From IMG/VR virus record IMGVR_UViG_3300035086_000100, positions 35,060 through 99,059 of that record: a stretch of DNA of 64,000 nucleotides; one strand, 5' to 3'. Source of the DNA: a virus. The notes under the pieces are model-generated. The model made no database searches. It had not been told where the DNA came from and saw only the letters and a list, made by a program, of their open reading frames with translations. This document shows, piece after piece, positions 8,165 to 15,883 of the stretch. The position numbers and the translations under genes are program-made. The first letter of the stretch is position 1, and every line of letters starts with the position of its first letter.

Positions 8165-9595
8165 CTACATCTCGGCGTAGTAATCCGGGTCGGCCACCTC
8201 GTCGGAGCCGCCGGCGCCCTGGACCGCGTCCACGTACGGGTCCTGGTGCTGGTTGACTTCCTCGACCAGGTTCCGGCCGTGGGACATCACGGCGGTGACC
8301 TGGTCAAGCCAGGCGGTCACCGCCGCCATGTGCTCCCGGCCGGCGCTCTTCGCGCTCAGGCACTTCAGCGTGTTCTCCGCCGACTGGGCGATGCCTTCGA
8401 GCGCGGCGTCGATCGCGCTGGTCAGCCCTTCCCAGTCGGCCTGGGTGTGCAGTTCACCGTCAGGCGCGCACGTCATCGGGTCTCCTTGCGGTTGCGGCGG
8501 TGCAGCCTGACCGGGCTGCGTCGGCCCTGCCGGGGCATCCGGCGGGGAATTCTGGGCGGCAGCCTCCTGCGCGATCCGGCCGGCTTCGGCGGCCAGGAAC
8601 TCGGCGTCGCCAGCGGTCAGCGGCATCTCGTTGCCGTCCGCGTCCACGGGGGTTCCCGCGGCGGCCAGTTCGGCTGGCTGGCGTTCCCTGACTGCCCCGT
8701 CCGGGTAGCGGGCCGGGATGCGGGTGATGACGCCGTCCTTGCTGCTCGTGCCGCCGTACCCGCAGTACAGGCAGATGTCGGCGTTGGTGGCATTCACCAC
8801 GTACCAGGTGCTTCTGGGCATGAGCTGGCGGTTGCAGCCCGGCTCGGAGCAGATCCTGACCGGCAGTTTCCATCGGGCCGGGTCTGCGCCCTCGCGGCTG
8901 ACTGGCAGGCCCTGGTAGTCCGGGCACAGCAGGCAGCCCGGATTCACGCACGCGAAGCCGGCCAGCGGCTTGCCGCAGCGGACGCAGCGCGGCGCCGGGA
9001 CTGCCCCGGGTTCCGGGTCGCCCACGATCTCCGCGTCGGGAATCTCGTCGTCGGGGGGCAAGTCGCCGTCCCGCATGGCGGGCGGGGCTTCCTCCGCATG
9101 CTCTGCGACGGCCGGACGGCTGGCACCCGGACGGCATGAGCCGCACAGCCCGTCTTTCAGGGCCGTGACAGCGGCGATGCCGCCGCACTGGCCGCACACC
9201 CCGATCCGCAGCAGCCGGGGGCGCTCGCCGTCCCGCAGGCGCTTCCTGGCCTCGCCGTAGGCGTACTTCCCGCCCCGCCATGCCGCTCCGGCGATCCGGC
9301 GCACGATCCCGGCGCCGTTGCGGAACAGCCTGCGGCGGCGCATCGCCGCGCGAACGGCCCTGGCGGTCCTCATCGCCGCCCACGCCCAGAACGCCGGGTA
9401 GAAGGCGCCGCGCTTGCGGTCCTCTTCAAGCCGTTTCGCGAGCGCCGCGCCCGCCTTGGTTCCCTTGTCCTTCAGGGCCTGGAGTACCGCCGCGCGGACC
9501 GTGCGGCCCTCGGCCACGGCCTGCCAGATCCCGGCCTTGCCGGCGGCGTGCACGACCAGCCACGCCACCAGCATCGGCATGAGGACGACCATCAT
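8165..9595 (-). CDS. membrane-anchored zinc-ribbon protein (476 aa)
   Basis: ATG 9595 is chosen because GGGAG lies 8 bases upstream and it gives an N-terminal hydrophobic anchor (MMVVLMPMLVAWLVVHAAG). A basic helical region follows (residues ~50-125), then pairs of cysteines: VCGQCGG with LCGSC, CVRCGKP, CLLC, CSEPGC and CLYCGYGG, which suggest two or three zinc ribbons. The C-terminal ~110 residues are acidic and helical. Its place in front of the translocase suggests a transfer accessory at the membrane. No homologous activity is known to me. Confidence 0.72.
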   Translation of the reverse strand: MMVVLMPMLVAWLVVHAAGKAGIWQAVAEGRTVRAAVLQALKDKGTKAGAALAKRLEEDRKRGAFYPAFWAWAAMRTARAVRAAMRRRRLFRNGAGIVRRIAGAAWRGGKYAYGEARKRLRDGERPRLLRIGVCGQCGGIAAVTALKDGLCGSCRPGASRPAVAEHAEEAPPAMRDGDLPPDDEIPDAEIVGDPEPGAVPAPRCVRCGKPLAGFACVNPGCLLCPDYQGLPVSREGADPARWKLPVRICSEPGCNRQLMPRSTWYVVNATNADICLYCGYGGTSSKDGVITRIPARYPDGAVRERQPAELAAAGTPVDADGNEMPLTAGDAEFLAAEAGRIAQEAAAQNSPPDAPAGPTQPGQAAPPQPQGDPMTCAPDGELHTQADWEGLTSAIDAALEGIAQSAENTLKCLSAKSAGREHMAAVTAWLDQVTAVMSHGRNLVEEVNQHQDPYVDAVQGAGGSDEVADPDYYAEM

Positions 9596-9608
9596 CTGAA
9601 AGGCTCCC

Positions 9609-10046
9609 TTACTGGCCGGTGATACGGGACACGACCGCACCGGCAATGTGGTCGAAGAAGCCGAGCACCCCGGCGGCCTTGTGCCCGAGCGTCAGCAGCA
9701 GCAGCGCCGGGAGGAGCAGCCCGAACGTGGGCTGCAGGATCCGGTTCGGGGTTCCGCCGAACTTCTTCACGCCGTCGTGGATGAACTCGACGGTGATCAG
9801 GCCGGTGATGCCGATCTCGATCCAGTGCGCCACGCCGGTCAGGCCCGCGATGTAGCCGCCGAGCAGGCCGGCCAGGGGGATGCCCACGGCGAAGGCGAGC
9901 CAGCCGATGATCCGCGCCGACTTCTTCTTGCGGTGCATTCCGAGGGCGATGCCGCCGAGCAGGGCGGCCCCTCCGATTGACAGGCCGGCGATCTGGCCGC
10001 CGGTCAGGCCGGCCGGGGTGACCCCGGCGGCCAGGATGATGTTCAT
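9609..10046 (-). CDS. multi-pass membrane protein (145 aa)
   Basis: Four hydrophobic segments can be seen (around residues 17-36, 46-70, 77-90 and 108-122), separated by a basic loop HRKKKSARI. The ATG at 10046 has AAAGGA upstream. Small multi-pass proteins next to Spd-type genes are typical of Streptomyces plasmid spread loci, and that is the likely role here. Confidence 0.72.
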   Translation of the reverse strand: MNIILAAGVTPAGLTGGQIAGLSIGGAALLGGIALGMHRKKKSARIIGWLAFAVGIPLAGLLGGYIAGLTGVAHWIEIGITGLITVEFIHDGVKKFGGTPNRILQPTFGLLLPALLLLTLGHKAAGVLGFFDHIAGAVVSRITGQ

Positions 10047-10073
10047 TGCGATGGTTCCTTTCGGGGGGGATCG

Positions 10074-10643
10074 TTACCTGAGGTGGAAGGCCAGCCAGGC
10101 AATGCCGATGAAGGCCGCCGCCCCGCCGAGCCGGATCGGGCGGGCGAACAGCCACGCCAGCAGGTAGCCGGCGGTCACGCCGAGCCGTCCGACCGTCAGG
10201 TGGTAGCAGTTGCCGGCCGGGCCGGAGTACTTGCCGTGATGGGTGCACGCCCGGGCTGCGTTTCGGCACGGCTCGCAGCACGGCACCCAGGCCCGGGATT
10301 TGCGGTAGGCGTCATGGACGGCCAGTGACTCGGGCGAGGCGTGCCACGGGCCGCGCGGGTTGGTGACGGTCTTCCGCGCCGTCTGCCAGCACATGGCCGC
10401 CAGGTGCAGGGCGACCGTGCCGCCGCCGATCTTCAGGACCACGCCGTCAGGCACGTCAGCGTCAGGCAGCGCCAGTGCGGCGCCAGGGTCACCGTCAGGC
10501 GCACCGTCAGGCGGAGTGTCATGCCAGCCGTCAGGCGGAGCGTCATGCCGGCGGTGGTGCCCTGGCCCGCCGCAGGACCCGTCAGCCTCGCCCGGGTCAC
10601 GAAGGTCGAACTCGAAGTCAAGGTCGGGCAGCGAACTGGTCAT
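10074..10643 (-). CDS. hypothetical membrane protein with Pro/Asp-rich N-terminus (189 aa)
   Basis: The first ~65 residues are acidic and carry a short repeat (HDAPPDG, then HDTPPDG) encoded by tandem DNA repeats at 10492-10549. The centre has CCEPCRNAARACTHH, a possible metal site, and the C-terminal ~40 residues are hydrophobic (GYLLAWLFARPI, AAFIGIAWLAF). ATG 10643 overlaps the stop of the upstream gene (ATGA). Confidence 0.65.
   Translation of the reverse strand: MTSSLPDLDFEFDLRDPGEADGSCGGPGHHRRHDAPPDGWHDTPPDGAPDGDPGAALALPDADVPDGVVLKIGGGTVALHLAAMCWQTARKTVTNPRGPWHASPESLAVHDAYRKSRAWVPCCEPCRNAARACTHHGKYSGPAGNCYHLTVGRLGVTAGYLLAWLFARPIRLGGAAAFIGIAWLAFHLR
10492..10549. repeat. 24-bp-period tandem repeat in a coding region
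   Basis: CCGTCAGGCGGAG(T/C)GTCATGCC occurs at 10504-10525 and 10528-10549 with one mismatch, and a partial copy precedes at 10492. It encodes the HD(A/T)PPDG repeats of the overlapping gene, so length variation between strains is likely. Confidence 0.7.
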
Positions 10644-10852
10644 GACACCCTCGCGAGTTTCTCGGCAAGCTGGGCTAGCTGGTCGGTGAGCTGGCGGACA
10701 AGGCCCGGTCCCCGGCGGGGGATCTTCATCGCGTCGGCGGCCACGGCGCGAGCCAGCGCGGTCGCCTCCGCCAGCGCCTTCATCTCCTCGCCGGCGGACT
10801 GCGCGGCGGTCATGCGCTCCCTGTACCGGGCGCGCGCGGCAGCGGTAGTCAC
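10640..10852 (-). CDS. small helical protein (70 aa)
   Basis: GTG 10852 overlaps the TGA of a 33-codon frame (GTGA), and the stop overlaps the next ATG (ATGA). An ATG at 10891 is the alternative start. The product is a mainly helical, Ala-rich chain (EEMKALAEATALARAVAADA) ending in a short amphipathic helix. Function unknown; part of the transfer operon. Confidence 0.55.
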   Translation of the reverse strand: MTTAAARARYRERMTAAQSAGEEMKALAEATALARAVAADAMKIPRRGPGLVRQLTDQLAQLAEKLARVS

Positions 10853-10950
10853 CGGGTACCGCCTCGCGCGCGCGGGCACGCGCAGGTGCATGCCTGCATG
10901 TGCATCCCCGCGTTGGGGGTTCCGGCAGGGCTCAGTTCCGGGCTGGTCAC
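10849..10950 (-). CDS. 33-aa cysteine-containing micro-ORF
   Basis: GTG 10950 overlaps the stop of the DUF2637 gene (GTGA), and its own stop overlaps the next GTG (GTGA). This double coupling is the only evidence for translation. The peptide contains HMQACTCACPRA. It may only serve to carry ribosomes from one gene to the next. Confidence 0.35.
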   Translation of the reverse strand: MTSPELSPAGTPNAGMHMQACTCACPRARGGTR

Positions 10951-11840
10951 CTGTCCGCTCCTTCCGTCTCGCGTGCCGTCTCATCCAGTTCGGGCAGCCA
11001 CTTGGACCGCATCTGCCGGCCCAGGCTGCTGGACGCCGAGAGCCCGGCCGCGCGGACCAGGTCGGCACCGGACGGCGCGGGCCTGCCCGCCTGGATCTCG
11101 GTGTCCCAGTAGGTGCGCATCACCTGGGCGGCGCCGTTGTTGCTCCCGGGCGGACCCGGGGGGATGCACTGCCCGGCGGTGATCGCCAGCTCCCGCGCGT
11201 GGCCGCCGGCGACCGGCAGGCGGCTGACGGGGCTGACGGACTGGCTGGCGGCCCTGACGATTTCCGCCTGACGCTCCGCGATGGCGGCGCGACGCCCGGC
11301 CGCCTGACGCTGACGCTCTTCTTCCGCCTGACGGTCTTCTTCCGCCTGACGGTCGGCGGCCTGACGCTGACGCTCAAGCTCCGCCTGACGCTCGGCCTCC
11401 GCCGCTATCGCCTGACGCTCGGCCAGGCCCTTGCGGGCCGCCTCGGCTGCCCGCCGCTCCATGAGGGAGATCGCCAGCATGAGGAACAAGCCGGGGATCG
11501 CGGCCGTGATGTACCCCCACGCCGACGACTGCGCCCCGGCGAGGTTCCCGGCCAGGGTCAGGCCGATCCCGAAGATCATCACGATGGTGGGCCACGACAT
11601 CCAGCCGCGGCGCTTGCGCCCGGTCCTGATGTCGCGCTGCCGCTCGCGGGCAGCCATCAGCACCCCGAGGTCCACGCACACGGCGATCAGCGGCGCCAGG
11701 ACGCCGGGCTGGCCGTGGCCCGATGCCAGCCGCGTCCAGTGGTCGAACGAGCCGCCGAACGCGATCAGCGCGAGGGCGAGCGGGATGCCGTTGTCGGCGA
11801 CCGCCCGCCCGAAGCCGTTCCCGTCCCCGGCGGCGCTCAC
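10947..11840 (-). CDS. DUF2637 (Spd-type) membrane protein with coiled coil
   Basis: Start GTG 11840 overlaps the upstream stop (GTGA); about 297 residues. The N-terminal half has four hydrophobic segments in the DUF2637 pattern: SFDHWTRLA, then LAPLIAVCVDLGVLMAARE, IVMIFGIGLTLAGNLAGA and the segment ending LMLAISLMERR. Residues ~130-195 form a Gln/Glu/Arg-rich coiled coil with repeats of RQAEE. The C-terminal ~70 residues contain a probable winged-helix/HTH (GADLVRAAGLSASSSLGRQ). DUF2637 proteins in Streptomyces plasmids are linked to intramycelial plasmid spread. With the FtsK-like gene this is the best evidence for conjugative transfer. Confidence 0.8.
   Translation of the reverse strand: MSAAGDGNGFGRAVADNGIPLALALIAFGGSFDHWTRLASGHGQPGVLAPLIAVCVDLGVLMAARERQRDIRTGRKRRGWMSWPTIVMIFGIGLTLAGNLAGAQSSAWGYITAAIPGLFLMLAISLMERRAAEAARKGLAERQAIAAEAERQAELERQRQAADRQAEEDRQAEEERQRQAAGRRAAIAERQAEIVRAASQSVSPVSRLPVAGGHARELAITAGQCIPPGPPGSNNGAAQVMRTYWDTEIQAGRPAPSGADLVRAAGLSASSSLGRQMRSKWLPELDETARETEGADR
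11264..11400. repeat. low-complexity repeat encoding a coiled coil
   Basis: The motif CCGCCTGACG(C/G)(T/G) recurs at 9- to 18-base steps, including two consecutive copies of an 18-base unit TCTTCTTCCGCCTGACGG. It lies inside the DUF2637 gene and encodes (RQAEE)n-like heptads. Confidence 0.65.
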
Positions 11841-12640
11841 GACGGCACCGCCCCGGGTGACCGGTCGCCTATGCGCCAGTTCTCGTCCCATGCCTTATCC
11901 ATCGCGGACGGGTCGTACGTCGTCCCGGCCGCGATCGAGTGCATCGCCGCAGAGGGCGCACGGCGCTGGTAGTACTCGTCGTCAAAGTCGTGGAAGTGCG
12001 ACCCGTGAATGATCCGGCCGTCGTCGGCGACGCCCAGCAGGTCATATTCGGCCTGCGGACCGCCGCACGCATCGCAGGCGGGCTCAAGTTCGGCGAGGCT
12101 GTCAGCCTCGGCAACTGCGGCAGCGAGCGCAGCCCGGCACTGGCGGCACAACGTCCCGGCACTGGCGGGCTCGCCGCACCAGCAGCAGTAGCGCCAGCGG
12201 TTCCGGATACGGGCGATGACGCTGAAGTCGCTGCGCCAGCGGCACTTCGGGCAGGCCAGCAGATCCAGGGGGTCAGGGTCGCCCGGCTCGGCGATCAGCG
12301 AGGCGCCGCACAGCGCGCGGGGGACCTTGATCCGCAGCCGGTCGAGCAGGCCCTGCCAGAAGCCGGCGACGTGGAGGAACGCGCTGTCCGGCGACTGCGC
12401 GAGCGGCTCGGTGGCTTCTACCTGCCAGCCCTGGTCGCAGATCCAGAAACGTGCATCATCCGGATCCGGGTAGGCATCGCCGAGCGGGGACAGTGTGGCC
12501 ATGCGCCAGGACGCCTGCACCCCGGACGGGGGCACGTGACGGGGGTCGGCGGCGATGATCCGCATCGTGCCGTCGCCCAGGATGCCCCAGATCACCGCGC
12601 CGGGCTCCATGTCCCGGGTGAGCATGTAGTAGCTGGTCAT
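11837..12640 (-). CDS. hypothetical protein with zinc-ribbon pairs (267 aa)
   Basis: ATG 12640 (RBS GGGAGG, ATGA overlap upstream) gives a protein beginning MTSYYMLTRDMEPGAVIW. The N-terminal 110 residues look globular. CPKCRW, CCWCGEP, CRQC and CDACGG form two probable zinc ribbons at ~150-210. The C-terminus is acidic and aromatic. It precedes the DUF2637 gene. No function known. Confidence 0.7.
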   Translation of the reverse strand: MTSYYMLTRDMEPGAVIWGILGDGTMRIIAADPRHVPPSGVQASWRMATLSPLGDAYPDPDDARFWICDQGWQVEATEPLAQSPDSAFLHVAGFWQGLLDRLRIKVPRALCGASLIAEPGDPDPLDLLACPKCRWRSDFSVIARIRNRWRYCCWCGEPASAGTLCRQCRAALAAAVAEADSLAELEPACDACGGPQAEYDLLGVADDGRIIHGSHFHDFDDEYYQRRAPSAAMHSIAAGTTYDPSAMDKAWDENWRIGDRSPGAVPS

Positions 12641-12798
12641 GACGCCTCCCGGTTTTCGTCGCGCTTGGCGACCGCAGTGCCGGAGCAGGCGGGGCAGGCG
12701 GACAGGGTCAGTCCCCGCACGCCGGTCCACTCGCAGTCACCGCAGTTCCAGCGGGCAAGCGGCCTGCGCTTGGCGTTGCCGTAGGTCCGGGCGATCAT
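12637..12798 (-). CDS. zinc-ribbon protein (53 aa)
   Basis: ATG 12798 lies in an ATGA overlap, with GGGAGG just upstream. The product is one zinc ribbon: CGDCEWTG followed by CPACSG, 16 residues apart. Tiny zinc ribbons like this are frequent in actinobacterial mobile elements. Coupled to both neighbours. Confidence 0.68.
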   Translation of the reverse strand: MIARTYGNAKRRPLARWNCGDCEWTGVRGLTLSACPACSGTAVAKRDENREAS

Positions 12799-12998
12799 GA
12801 CGCCTCCCGGCTGTCGCGCTGAGCGAGATGCGCGTCCCATGCGCGGTCCGTCTCGCGCATCCACTCAGCGGCCGAACCGTTCCTCGCGTGCCAGCCCTCC
12901 CAGTACTGGGAGCCGCCGTCCGCGTGGTCGGCGTGGCGCTGCTCCTCGTCGGCCAGGGCCTGCTCTATCTCGGCCTCGGTCGGCTCACGGGCGCTCAT
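12795..12998 (-). CDS. hypothetical acidic protein (67 aa)
   Basis: ATGA overlaps on both sides. The sequence is charged and helical (PTEAEIEQALADEEQRHADH) with WEGWHARNGS in the middle. No family recognised. Confidence 0.62.
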   Translation of the reverse strand: MSAREPTEAEIEQALADEEQRHADHADGGSQYWEGWHARNGSAAEWMRETDRAWDAHLAQRDSREAS

Positions 12999-13180
12999 CG
13001 GGAGCCTCCGTGGTCAGGGCAGTTGCCGTGCCAGTCGCACGACTCGTGGTCGGTCTTGACCTCGCCGAACGAGCCGGTCGTGCCTGCCCCTCCGTCGCGT
13101 GAGCCAAGCCGGTGGTTACCCTCCGACCAGCGCTCGCCTTCGCTGCTTTCCAGCCAGGCGATGACCTCGGGGTCGTTCAT
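12995..13180 (-). CDS. hypothetical protein (61 aa)
   Basis: ATGA overlaps at both ends. It begins MNDPEVIAWLESSEGERW and has a His/Cys-containing tail (CDWHGNCPDHGG) that could bind metal. No family recognised. Confidence 0.6.
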   Translation of the reverse strand: MNDPEVIAWLESSEGERWSEGNHRLGSRDGGAGTTGSFGEVKTDHESCDWHGNCPDHGGSR

Positions 13181-13401
13181 GACGCCACCCGCCCGTCATA
13201 GGCGGTCTCGCAGGCGGCTGCGTAAGCGGCGGCTGCGGCGCCGATGCCGTTCGGGCACTGGTCGTCGGTCGTGACGACCCTGACTTCGCCTAGGTAGCGC
13301 TCCACCAGTGCGAAGCGTGCGGCAGGCCGGTCAAGGCGCATCGCCTCGGTAGCCGGCTCGACCGTCAGGACCGGGACGGCGGGGAAGGCCCGGATGTTCA
13401 C
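13177..13401 (-). CDS. hypothetical protein (74 aa)
   Basis: GTG 13401 overlaps the stop of the gene at 13398-13583 (GTGA). The frame is open further upstream, but codon usage there favours another frame, so the GTG is the likely start. The product has a beta-rich first half (VPVLTVEPATEAM) and an Ala-rich helix near the end. No family recognised. Confidence 0.6.
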   Translation of the reverse strand: MNIRAFPAVPVLTVEPATEAMRLDRPAARFALVERYLGEVRVVTTDDQCPNGIGAAAAAYAAACETAYDGRVAS

Positions 13402-13583
13402 CGGACTAGCGACAGGATGCACTGCGAGCCGCTGGCGACCCGGTCCCGGTCCGCCAGCATCCTGCGTCCCATGATCCGGATGTCCCGCCGGAACGCCGCG
13501 ATCATCGCGTCCTGCTCGGAGATCACGGCCAGCAGTTGCGTCCTTGTCATCTTGGTGACGGGGACGGGGGGTACTATCTCCAC
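13398..13583 (-). CDS. hypothetical helical protein (61 aa)
   Basis: GTG 13583 has AGGA 9 bases upstream. The third codon positions are almost all G or C, unlike the overlapping long frame, so this is the real coding frame here. MTRTQLLAVISEQDAMIAAF is an amphipathic helix, perhaps a short coiled coil. Coupled to the next gene by GTGA. Confidence 0.62.
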   Translation of the reverse strand: MEIVPPVPVTKMTRTQLLAVISEQDAMIAAFRRDIRIMGRRMLADRDRVASGSQCILSLVR

Positions 13584-13595
13584 TTGAGTCAGTCC

Positions 13596-13809
13596 TTACT
13601 AGGGGATGCGGACTCGGATCAGCAGGGTCACCGTTTGCGGCGGTGGCCCTGCTTGCGTTCAGGGGGAAGTTCGCGGTCCCGCAGGAGTGGCCGTCAGCGG
13701 ACCAGTAGACGGTCCCGCAGTTGCCGCAGACCGAAGTCATGCTCAAGCCGGCCGACCGGGGGGCGCAGGAGCGGCAGAGCGGCGGGATGGCTATCGGGGA
13801 GAAGTTCAT
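13596..13809 (-). CDS. zinc-ribbon protein with disturbed 3' end
   Basis: ATG 13809 overlaps the stop of the HTH gene (ATGA). The first ~55 residues contain CRSC and CGNCGTVYWSADGHSC, a clear zinc ribbon with high GC at third positions. As sequenced the frame has no stop until 13177, but the coding signal fades within a 13-bp hairpin (13621-13653). A +1 shift there leads to a short frame ending in tandem stops TAG-TAA at 13601-13596, just before the next ribosome-binding site. The end given assumes that shift; sequencing error, mutation or programmed frameshift are all possible. Confidence 0.45.
13621..13653 (-). other. strong hairpin between two genes of the leftward operon
   Basis: AGCAGGGTCACCG (13621-13633) pairs with CGGTGGCCCTGCT (13641-13653): 13 bp with one G-U pair, and a 7-base loop. 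There is no T tract, so it may be an actinobacterial terminator/attenuator, an RNA-processing site or a frameshift-stimulating structure. Confidence 0.6.
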
Positions 13810-14036
13810 GACTGGCCGCCCTGAGGCCATGCCGTCATGGAAGTGACGAAAGCGCCCGGCACCCGCCACTGAACGCCGACCCGCTTGGCGGGCCACGCGT
13901 CCTTGTCGGCTAGGTGCAGGCGCTTGTAAGTGGCGACGGAGATCTTGAGCCGGTCACAGGCGATCTTGATCGGCAGCAACTCGCCATCGGTGCCCGTCAA
14001 CTTCCGGACATCCGCAGAGGTGCCGTTGGTGCTCAA
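13806..14036 (-). CDS. excisionase-like HTH regulator, TTG start (76 aa)
   Basis: The open frame extends to an ATG at 14114, but that lies inside the -35 box of the promoter at 14086-14114, so it cannot be the start of this transcript. TTG 14036 has GGGAG 5 bases upstream and is about 40 bases from the expected transcription start. LPIKIACDRLKISVATYKRL is a helix-turn-helix of the excisionase/AlpA type, and WRVPGAFVTSM forms the wing. As first gene of the transfer operon it may act as its own regulator. Confidence 0.7.
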   Translation of the reverse strand: MSTNGTSADVRKLTGTDGELLPIKIACDRLKISVATYKRLHLADKDAWPAKRVGVQWRVPGAFVTSMTAWPQGGQS

Positions 14037-14073
14037 CGCTGCTCCCTGTTGGCTGCAAGTACCATTCGGTTTC

Positions 14074-14096
14074 CTACCTAGGCCAATAGTAGGTAG
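14074..14096. promoter_or_regulatory. inverted-repeat operator over the -10 box
   Basis: CTACCTA (14074-14080) and its complement TAGGTAG (14090-14096) are separated by 9 bases and cover the -10 box of the leftward promoter. The likely ligands are the HTH protein at 13806-14036 or one of the GntR proteins encoded to the right. Confidence 0.55.
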
Positions 14097-14114
14097 TGCT
14101 AGCCAAGTCGTCAA
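14086..14114 (-). promoter_or_regulatory. promoter of the leftward transfer operon
   Basis: On the minus strand TTGACG (14114-14109) and TACTAT (14091-14086) are spaced by 17 bases, giving a start near 14079. It drives the long overlapping gene series to its left and is overlapped by an inverted repeat. Confidence 0.7.
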
Positions 14115-14199
14115 GGCTTGTTCATCAGTGAAAACCGGTGAACTCGGGCGTAGCGGGTGGGGTTATGCCGCAGGAACGGAATCGGCCTAGGCAGATACC

Positions 14200-15096
14200 A
14201 TGATTCGCATGCAACCGATAGACCCCGACGACAAGCGGCATCCGCACGTCCAGATCGCGGCCTCGATCCGCGCGGCGATCCTCACGGGAGAACTTGAGCC
14301 AGGCTCGCAACTTGACACCGGACAGGAACTGGCGGCCTTCTTCGGCGTGTCCCGCATGACCGTGGCTTCGGCGATCCGCACGCTCCGCGACGAGGGCTTC
14401 GTCCGCTCCCGCATGGGCAGCGGCGTGTTCGTCCGCGACCTGGCCAGCCTCCCCGCACCCGAAGGCGAGGAGCATCCGCTGGCCGGGACCGCGATGTTCC
14501 TGTTCGAGATAGGCCAGCTCAAGCACCAGCCCCGGTCGGGCTGGCTGCTGCTGGGCATCCCGCACCCGGAGAGCGTCGCCGAGCACTCATTCCGGGTCGG
14601 CGTCATCGGCCTGATCCTCGCGGCGATGGACGGTGCCGACGTCGGGCGCACTGCCGCCCTGGGCCTGATGCACGACGCGCACGAAACCCGGATCGGCGAC
14701 GTTCCCTCAGTCGGCCGCGCCTACGTCACCACGGCGGACCCCGAAGCCATCACGGCCCACCAGGTCGCGAAGATGCCCGACGAGGCATCGAAGGCCGTGC
14801 AGGAACTCACCGCCGAGTACGAGGCGAACGTGACCCGCGAGGCGCGGCTGGCCCACGACGCGGACAAGATCGAGACGCTGCTGCAGGCCACCGAGTACCA
14901 GGCGCAGGGACATGACACCGAGACGTGGCGGGAGAACTCGGTAGCGGCACTGCGCACCGAACCAGGCCAGCGGCTGGCCCAGGCCATAGGCGCAGGCGAC
15001 TCGCGGTGGTGGGCGCCATTCAATGCGTCCTACCTCGAATTGCATGCCAGTGCGCGCAACCGCACTCAGGCAAGCCGGCCCGACGAGGAGGGATGA
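14200..15096 (+). CDS. GntR-type HTH fused to an HD phosphohydrolase
   Basis: Residues ~15-80 form a GntR winged helix (ASIRAAILTGELEPGSQLDT, RMTVASAIRTLRDEGFVRS, GSGVFV). From ~95 on there is an HD domain of the YfbR/HDDC2 nucleotidase type with the metal-binding set AEHSF, LMHDAHETRIGD and HDADKIE. Members of that family remove phosphate from 5'-deoxynucleotides. The fusion suggests a regulator that senses or hydrolyses a nucleotide. ATG 14209 is an alternative start. The gene is divergent from the transfer operon and overlaps the phosphatase gene at its stop. Whether the HD part is active cannot be told, though its metal ligands appear intact. Confidence 0.85.
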   Translation: MIRMQPIDPDDKRHPHVQIAASIRAAILTGELEPGSQLDTGQELAAFFGVSRMTVASAIRTLRDEGFVRSRMGSGVFVRDLASLPAPEGEEHPLAGTAMFLFEIGQLKHQPRSGWLLLGIPHPESVAEHSFRVGVIGLILAAMDGADVGRTAALGLMHDAHETRIGDVPSVGRAYVTTADPEAITAHQVAKMPDEASKAVQELTAEYEANVTREARLAHDADKIETLLQATEYQAQGHDTETWRENSVAALRTEPGQRLAQAIGAGDSRWWAPFNASYLELHASARNRTQASRPDEEG

Positions 15097-15866
15097 TGCG
15101 CGCCGCGATGGCCACCGAGCCCGGCGACGCGGACGTCCCCAACGAGGACTGGTTCGGCATTGCCCCGGAAGCCGTCGTCGTGCTCGACGGCGTGACGGTA
15201 CGGGCAGGCATCGAGTCAGGCTGCGGCCACGGAACGCCCTGGTACGTCCGGCGGCTCGGCGGCATGCTCATGGACGGCATCATCGCGGGCGGGCTTCCGC
15301 TCGCCGATGCGCTCGCGGGCGGCATCAGCGCCGTAGCCGCGCAGCATGCCGGGACCTGTGACCTGGGGACAGTCGGCGCACCTTCAGCCGCCGTGGGCAT
15401 TGTGAGGCTCACGGGCGGCCGGGCCGACTGGCTGGTCCTTGCCGATATCAGCGTCGTTCTCGGCGAGCCCGGCGGGGTACGGGTGATCTCCGACAAGCGG
15501 GTAGACGACTCGGTGGCGGGGATCAGCGTCACCGGCCCGGCTGTTGGCCAGCGGATCGGCGAGGCCCGCACCGCGCACCGCAACCGGCCCGGCGGCTACT
15601 GGGTGGCCGCAGCCGATCCCGAGGCGGCGGCGCACGCGGTAACCGGGTCGGCGCCGCTGGGGGACCTGCACCGGCTCGCGGTGATGACGGACGGCGCCTC
15701 GCGGCTGGCCGACATGTTCGGGATGCCGTGGCCTGACGTGCTGGCAATAGACCCCGGCGACCTGATCGCGATGGTCCGCAAGCACGAGGCGGACGACGCC
15801 GGACGGGTGCGCTACCCGCGCTTCAAGGTCAGCGACGACGCGACCGCCGTAGCGGTTTCGCCCTGA
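15096..15866 (+). CDS. PP2C-like protein phosphatase (256 aa)
   Basis: ATG 15096 has GAGGAGG five bases upstream; another ATG at 15093 overlaps the previous stop. PP2C signatures are recognisable: DWFGIAPEAVVVLDG at the start, VLADISVVL in the middle, LAVMTDGASRL near 195 and DDATAVAV at the end, the aspartates that hold the two metal ions. It would dephosphorylate serine/threonine residues or a related phosphoester. It sits between two GntR-type regulators, which suggests a signalling switch, but no substrate is visible. Confidence 0.8.
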   Translation: MRAAMATEPGDADVPNEDWFGIAPEAVVVLDGVTVRAGIESGCGHGTPWYVRRLGGMLMDGIIAGGLPLADALAGGISAVAAQHAGTCDLGTVGAPSAAVGIVRLTGGRADWLVLADISVVLGEPGGVRVISDKRVDDSVAGISVTGPAVGQRIGEARTAHRNRPGGYWVAAADPEAAAHAVTGSAPLGDLHRLAVMTDGASRLADMFGMPWPDVLAIDPGDLIAMVRKHEADDAGRVRYPRFKVSDDATAVAVSP

Positions 15867-15883
15867 GGGAATTGGGAGTCCGG

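Noticed and set aside
10341-11972. Plus-strand frame of 543 codons over the DUF2637 region
   Set aside because: Shadow frame spanning several coupled minus-strand genes; composition is non-native and no ribosome-binding site is present.
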